A stretch of 11,157 nucleotides of DNA. Source: Chloroflexota bacterium. GTDB lineage: Bacteria > Chloroflexota > Anaerolineae > UBA4142. Location: NCBI GenBank assembly GCA_016199405.1, contig JACQGS010000054.1, positions 1 through 11,157 on the forward strand, in the 5' to 3' direction. The notes beneath the pieces are model-generated. The model had not been told where the DNA came from and did not search any database. It saw nothing but the letters and a program-made list of their open reading frames with translations. The translations under genes were made by a program, and so were the position numbers. Each line of letters starts with the position of its first letter. Positions within the stretch are counted from its first letter, which is position 1. Below, in pieces: positions 7,979-11,157 of this stretch.

Positions 7979-8854
7979 TTACTCGGCAGGTTTTTTGAAA
8001 ATCAAAATGTATTCGTGGGCTTTGTTAATCCGGAAAACATACGGATAGCCCAGTGGTCGCATATTGTTATACTCGTGCCGGCGATCCCAAATGATGAGGT
8101 CGTCGTAAATGAAGCCGACTTCTATCATCTTCCGCGCCAAGTCAGAATGGAACGGGTAGAATTTATCTTTTTTTCGCAAATCCATCACGATGACGGCGCA
8201 GTATTTTTGCTTTTTGAGAGATTGAAAGACGACCCGAAAAATATCGGTGAGGGCGCCAAGAAATTCTCCGTAATCGGCAATCTTGCCCAAGTCCTGCGTC
8301 GCGTCGCCATAATGCCGGGTTTCCTTATAGTCCGCCGTTCGCTTTTGAAGCAAAACGTCCCAGTACGGCGGCGAAGTAATGACGAGATCAATTGATTCCG
8401 GCTTGACGTATTTGAGTAGGTGTCGCGCATCGTCGCAATAGATGCGACTCGCGCTGGCTTTAGTGTTAAAGAGAAGGCGTTGCCCAAGCCGCTCGGTAGC
8501 AATCCCGGTAAACTTTTGGGAGAGCTCAATTCCAATGCCGGTCTTGTCACTCCGATCCGCTGCAATGATCGTTGTGCCAACTCCAGCAAAAGGGTCGAGA
8601 ATCATTGAGTCACCTGCTACTGTGAAGCACTCAATCAACCGATGGACAAGCTGCAAAGGGAAGATGGCTGGATGTCCCAATTCCACTTCCTCCTTGGATT
8701 TCTTAATGTCGCTCCAAACGCTAATCGAATTCTTTGTCCACGATCTACCATCGAGATCGTTTGCTCTTCGGCCGCTCCTCAAAGTTTCTTTTTCTTCGAC
8801 GACCGAGATGTCTTGAACCAAAAAATCAGATTGCGCTTCTTTCGCTCTTTTCAC
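7979..8854 (-). CDS. DNA methyltransferase (N4-cytosine/N6-adenine, SPPYW type)
   Basis: A 291-residue SAM-dependent amino-methyltransferase. Motif order: motif X region HPAIFPLQLVHRLI (61-74), motif I DPFAGVGTT (87-95), GIGIELS motif II (106-112), then catalytic motif IV TSPPYW (160-165), with a C-terminal part (about 170-290) that includes conserved aromatic-rich segments. X-I-II-III before IV with no recognition insert between III and IV fits the gamma-like arrangement. SPPY is commonest in N4-cytosine enzymes but does not exclude N6-adenine. The start is GTG at 8854, backed by AAGGAGG (8859-8865) 4 nt upstream. It is the first gene behind a strong promoter and is followed after 23 nt by the LAGLIDADG-like gene. 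The likely role is host-DNA protection in a restriction-modification-like system, or an orphan regulatory methylase. All key motifs look intact. The target sequence is unknown. Confidence 0.88.
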   Translation of the reverse strand: MKRAKEAQSDFLVQDISVVEEKETLRSGRRANDLDGRSWTKNSISVWSDIKKSKEEVELGHPAIFPLQLVHRLIECFTVAGDSMILDPFAGVGTTIIAADRSDKTGIGIELSQKFTGIATERLGQRLLFNTKASASRIYCDDARHLLKYVKPESIDLVITSPPYWDVLLQKRTADYKETRHYGDATQDLGKIADYGEFLGALTDIFRVVFQSLKKQKYCAVIVMDLRKKDKFYPFHSDLARKMIEVGFIYDDLIIWDRRHEYNNMRPLGYPYVFRINKAHEYILIFKKPAE

Positions 8855-8858
8855 GGTG

Positions 8859-8865
8859 CCTCCTT
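8859..8865 (-). promoter_or_regulatory. Strong ribosome binding site of the methyltransferase
   Basis: AAGGAGG on the minus strand, 4 nt before GTG 8854. It decides the GTG start, since no in-frame ATG lies nearby with a comparable site. Confidence 0.7.
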
Positions 8866-8882
8866 GAATGAAAGCAATAGAA

Positions 8883-8911
8883 ATTATACCACGAGCAGAA
8901 AGTTAGGTAAA
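8883..8911 (-). promoter_or_regulatory. Promoter of the methyltransferase-led operon
   Basis: On the minus strand a perfect extended -10, TGGTATAAT (TATAAT = complement of 8883-8888), is preceded after 17 nt by TTTACC (complement of 8906-8911, 4 of 6 matches to TTGACA). Predicted transcription starts near 8876, giving a leader of about 22 nt that contains the strong ribosome site. Confidence 0.7.
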
Positions 8912-8915
8912 GGCA

Positions 8916-8943
8916 TTGCGGCTTTGGGGTTTCTGTGTATAAT
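8916..8943 (+). promoter_or_regulatory. moxR promoter, predicted leaderless
   Basis: TATAAT at 8938-8943 with TTGCGG at 8916-8921 (16-nt spacer; weak -35). The ATG is at 8951, so initiation about 7 nt after the -10 would fall at or one base before the start codon. No Shine-Dalgarno sequence is present. Confidence 0.55.
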
Positions 8944-8950
8944 CCGCCGT

Positions 8951-9910
<960 letters not shown>

Positions 9911-9911
9911 C

Positions 9912-9937
9912 CGCAAAGAACGCAAGAGCGCAAAGAA
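9912..9937. repeat. Three short tandem repeats
   Basis: CGCAAAGAA (9912-9920), CGCAAGAG (9921-9928) and CGCAAAGAA (9929-9937) follow each other immediately after the moxR stop. No hairpin or terminator is seen; function unknown. Confidence 0.55.
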
Positions 9938-9984
9938 TTTCAAGGATCGTTTTGCGTCAAAATAGATCGACACGTTTTATTGAC

Positions 9985-9990
9985 AGGGGA
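9985..9990 (+). promoter_or_regulatory. Ribosome binding site of the truncated methyltransferase
   Basis: AGGGGA lies 6 nt before GTG 9997. It makes GTG the likely start rather than the ATG at 9952, which has no comparable site and adds non-family residues. Confidence 0.55.
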
Positions 9991-9996
9991 TTTTCA

Positions 9997-10218
9997 GTGA
10001 ACAAAATATTCTCCCATTCATGCGAAACGATGTCGGAACTGAGCGATAATAGTGTATCGCTTACGGTAACCTCGCCTCCTTATTGGAACGCGATTGATTA
10101 CGCCAGCCACGCGTTGGACAAGGAAGAAAATTATCGAACCCGGGCTTACGACAACGGCTACAACGAATATTCCGTATATCTTGACTGGCTGGAGAAAATT
10201 TTTACTGAGAGTTTGTGA
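9997..10218 (+). pseudogene. Truncated second DNA methyltransferase (N-terminal part only)
   Basis: 73 codons from GTG 9997 to TGA 10218. The text reads like the start of a beta-type methyltransferase, where motif IV comes first: a short strand (NKIFSHSCETM), then NSVSLTVTSPPYWNAIDY, then NYRTRAYDNGYNEYSVYLDWL, a helix that normally leads into motif V. The SAM-binding motif and target-recognition parts are absent, so the product cannot be a working enzyme. The break lies near 10216, where sequence switches to an IS1182-like element. The remainder of the gene may lie beyond the element, outside the window. Its sequence and motif order differ from the methyltransferase at 7979-8854, so it is not a duplicate of it. 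It may once have belonged to another restriction-modification system. Confidence 0.75.
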
Positions 10219-11157
10219 AAATAACCTGCTTGACGTCACATTCAGACACAAACGCACACCTTCGGCTTTAATCAACCCGCGCACGCGGAATTGGAGCAAG
10301 CCGTGACGACTCCGCGCTTGGGCATTCACGCATTCACTCGTCGCGGCGCGGAGTCGATCGGTCGCCTTCGCTTCGGGCGTGGTCATGCGTGCCCGCCACT
10401 CCGCCAGAGCGGGCGAGTTCGTCGGCAGCGCGAGTGCCGGATCACGATTGGGGTTCTTCGGTGCGGGCACGGGCGCCAAGACCCGGACCTGTTTGGCGGC
10501 CCCGGCTTCAATCGCCGGTGTGCTGACAAAGCTACCGTCCATCAGCCAATCGGCGGGCAAGTGGTCACACCGCTCTTGGACTTGATCGATCATCGGTTCC
10601 ATTTCGGACGGGTCACTCCCCGCGTTCGTCACGTCTACGCCGGTAATCACCCGGTGGGCGGTATCGGTCGCAAACTGGACGTTGTACGCCGGACGAAAGC
10701 CACCATCGGGCATCTTCATGACGCGGGTTGCCGGGTCGGTACTGGACACGCGCGCTTCGCCGCGCTCGGCCACGGGTTTGGCCGCCTGCGCCGCAGGCAT
10801 TTCGGCGAGTGCCGTTTCCAGTCGTTCCACCCGTTCGCGGGCGGCACGTTCCTGCGCCGCCTGTTCGCGTGCCGTGATCTCCTCCGCGTCCGCGGCATGC
10901 GGTTCTTCTAAACTGGCGAGCAGGGCTTGCGCTGCGGTCAGGCACTTTGCGAGCGTGGCTTGCCGATGAAAGGAGGCCGCCCCCGCACTGGCACGGACGC
11001 GGATTCCGTCTTGGGCGATGTGTTCGAATTCGACCAAGCCGGCATGGCACAAGCGTCCCAACACCTGGGTCAAGTCGTCCAGGGCTTGGCGGTGTTTGAT
11101 CCTGAAATCGCTGAGCGTATGATAGTTCATGGAGACACCGCCGCACAGCCAGATGTA
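10018..11157 (-). CDS. IS1182-like (DDE) transposase, partial at both ends
   Basis: The reading frame enters from the right edge without a start (window end reads YIWLCGGVSMNYHTLSDFR, a typical IS1182-family N-terminal stretch) and continues through GLVEFEHIAQDGIRVRASAGAAS, a charged coiled-coil rich in Ala/Glu/Arg, the core AYNVQFATD, LMDGSF with a likely catalytic Asp, and SECVNAQARSRHGLLQFRVRGL with the likely catalytic Glu. Family resemblance fades after about 10240. The family normally continues with an ALAHNL-like end and its own stop, which is not seen. Instead the frame runs on antisense through the truncated methyltransferase to 10018, so the last 60-70 codons are not genuine transposase. 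The element's far end and start codon are outside the window. Activity cannot be judged. Confidence 0.8.
   Translation of the reverse strand, partial: YIWLCGGVSMNYHTLSDFRIKHRQALDDLTQVLGRLCHAGLVEFEHIAQDGIRVRASAGAASFHRQATLAKCLTAAQALLASLEEPHAADAEEITAREQAAQERAARERVERLETALAEMPAAQAAKPVAERGEARVSSTDPATRVMKMPDGGFRPAYNVQFATDTAHRVITGVDVTNAGSDPSEMEPMIDQVQERCDHLPADWLMDGSFVSTPAIEAGAAKQVRVLAPVPAPKNPNRDPALALPTNSPALAEWRARMTTPEAKATDRLRAATSECVNAQARSRHGLLQFRVRGLIKAEGVRLCLNVTSSRLFSQTLSKNFLQPVKIYGIFVVAVVVSPGSIIFFLVQRVAGVINRVPIRRRGYRKRYTIIAQFRHRFA
10216..11157 (-). mobile_element. IS1182-like insertion sequence (left end in window, incomplete)
   Basis: Defined by the transposase coding sequence. The left boundary is placed near 10216, where the methyltransferase reading ends in a stop and both flanking reading frames lose family resemblance. 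ACCTGCTTGACGTCACA (10224-10240) might be part of a terminal repeat, but the partner end is beyond 11157, so neither the inverted repeat nor a target duplication can be verified. Confidence 0.65.

Noticed and set aside
7440..8048. 202-codon plus-strand open frame
   Set aside because: Antisense to the LAGLIDADG-like gene and the end of the methyltransferase; the minus-strand frames carry motifs and start signals, this one does not.
8642..8950. N-terminal extension of MoxR
   Set aside because: The extra 103 codons lie antisense over the methyltransferase start and its promoter and do not resemble MoxR; the family N-terminus begins at ATG 8951.
9980..10010. TTGACA at 9980-9985 as a -35 box
   Set aside because: The matching -10 would fall inside the methylase coding region beyond the well-supported GTG start; overlap with AGGGGA suggests coincidence.
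10291..10911. 206-codon plus-strand open frame
   Set aside because: Antisense shadow of the transposase; His/Gly/Arg-rich with no family resemblance.

Overview
The window looks like an accessory region of a moderately high-GC, free-living bacterium. The closest guess is Chloroflexota (Anaerolineae-like), from the MalT-type ATPase/TPR regulator ending in a SARP-like domain, the large soluble PAS/GAF histidine kinase and short palindromic intergenic repeats. This placement is inference; there is no rRNA or core marker gene here.

Layout from left to right. Bases 1-228 hold no gene but are full of inverted repeats: three copies of a TCTCCGACAA-CTGCTAG-like motif, a pair of 15-bp palindromes and a 12-bp inverted repeat, resembling one or two MITE/REP-like elements. 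A bidirectional terminator at 263-311 closes the minus-strand genes. These genes, read right to left from a strong promoter at 8883-8911, are: a DNA methyltransferase (7979-8854); a protein with two degenerate LAGLIDADG motifs (7023-7955); a small PD-(D/E)XK nuclease-like protein (6524-7036); a PAS3-GAF2 histidine kinase of the NarX/HPK7 type (3604-6516); and a MalT-like ATPase-TPR-wHTH-BTAD regulator (323-3535). Gaps are 23 nt, a 14-nt overlap, 7 nt and 68 nt. No internal terminator is evident, so the whole set could be one transcript of about 8.5 kb.

Divergent from the methyltransferase is a MoxR AAA+ ATPase (8951-9910), whose perfect TATAAT box lies so close to its ATG that the mRNA may be leaderless. 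Behind moxR come three short tandem repeats and the first 73 codons of a second, unrelated SPPYW methyltransferase (9997-10218). That gene is cut off by an IS1182-like element whose transposase reads towards it on the minus strand and runs off the right edge.

The most interesting part is 6524-8854. A methyltransferase, a LAGLIDADG-fold protein that has lost its catalytic acids and a stand-alone PD-(D/E)XK protein are translationally coupled. I infer a restriction-modification-like system in which the LAGLIDADG protein supplies DNA recognition and the small protein supplies cleavage. Its base composition is lower in GC than the flanking kinase and moxR, which fits horizontal acquisition upstream of a resident two-gene signalling unit. 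The function is not demonstrated by sequence alone.
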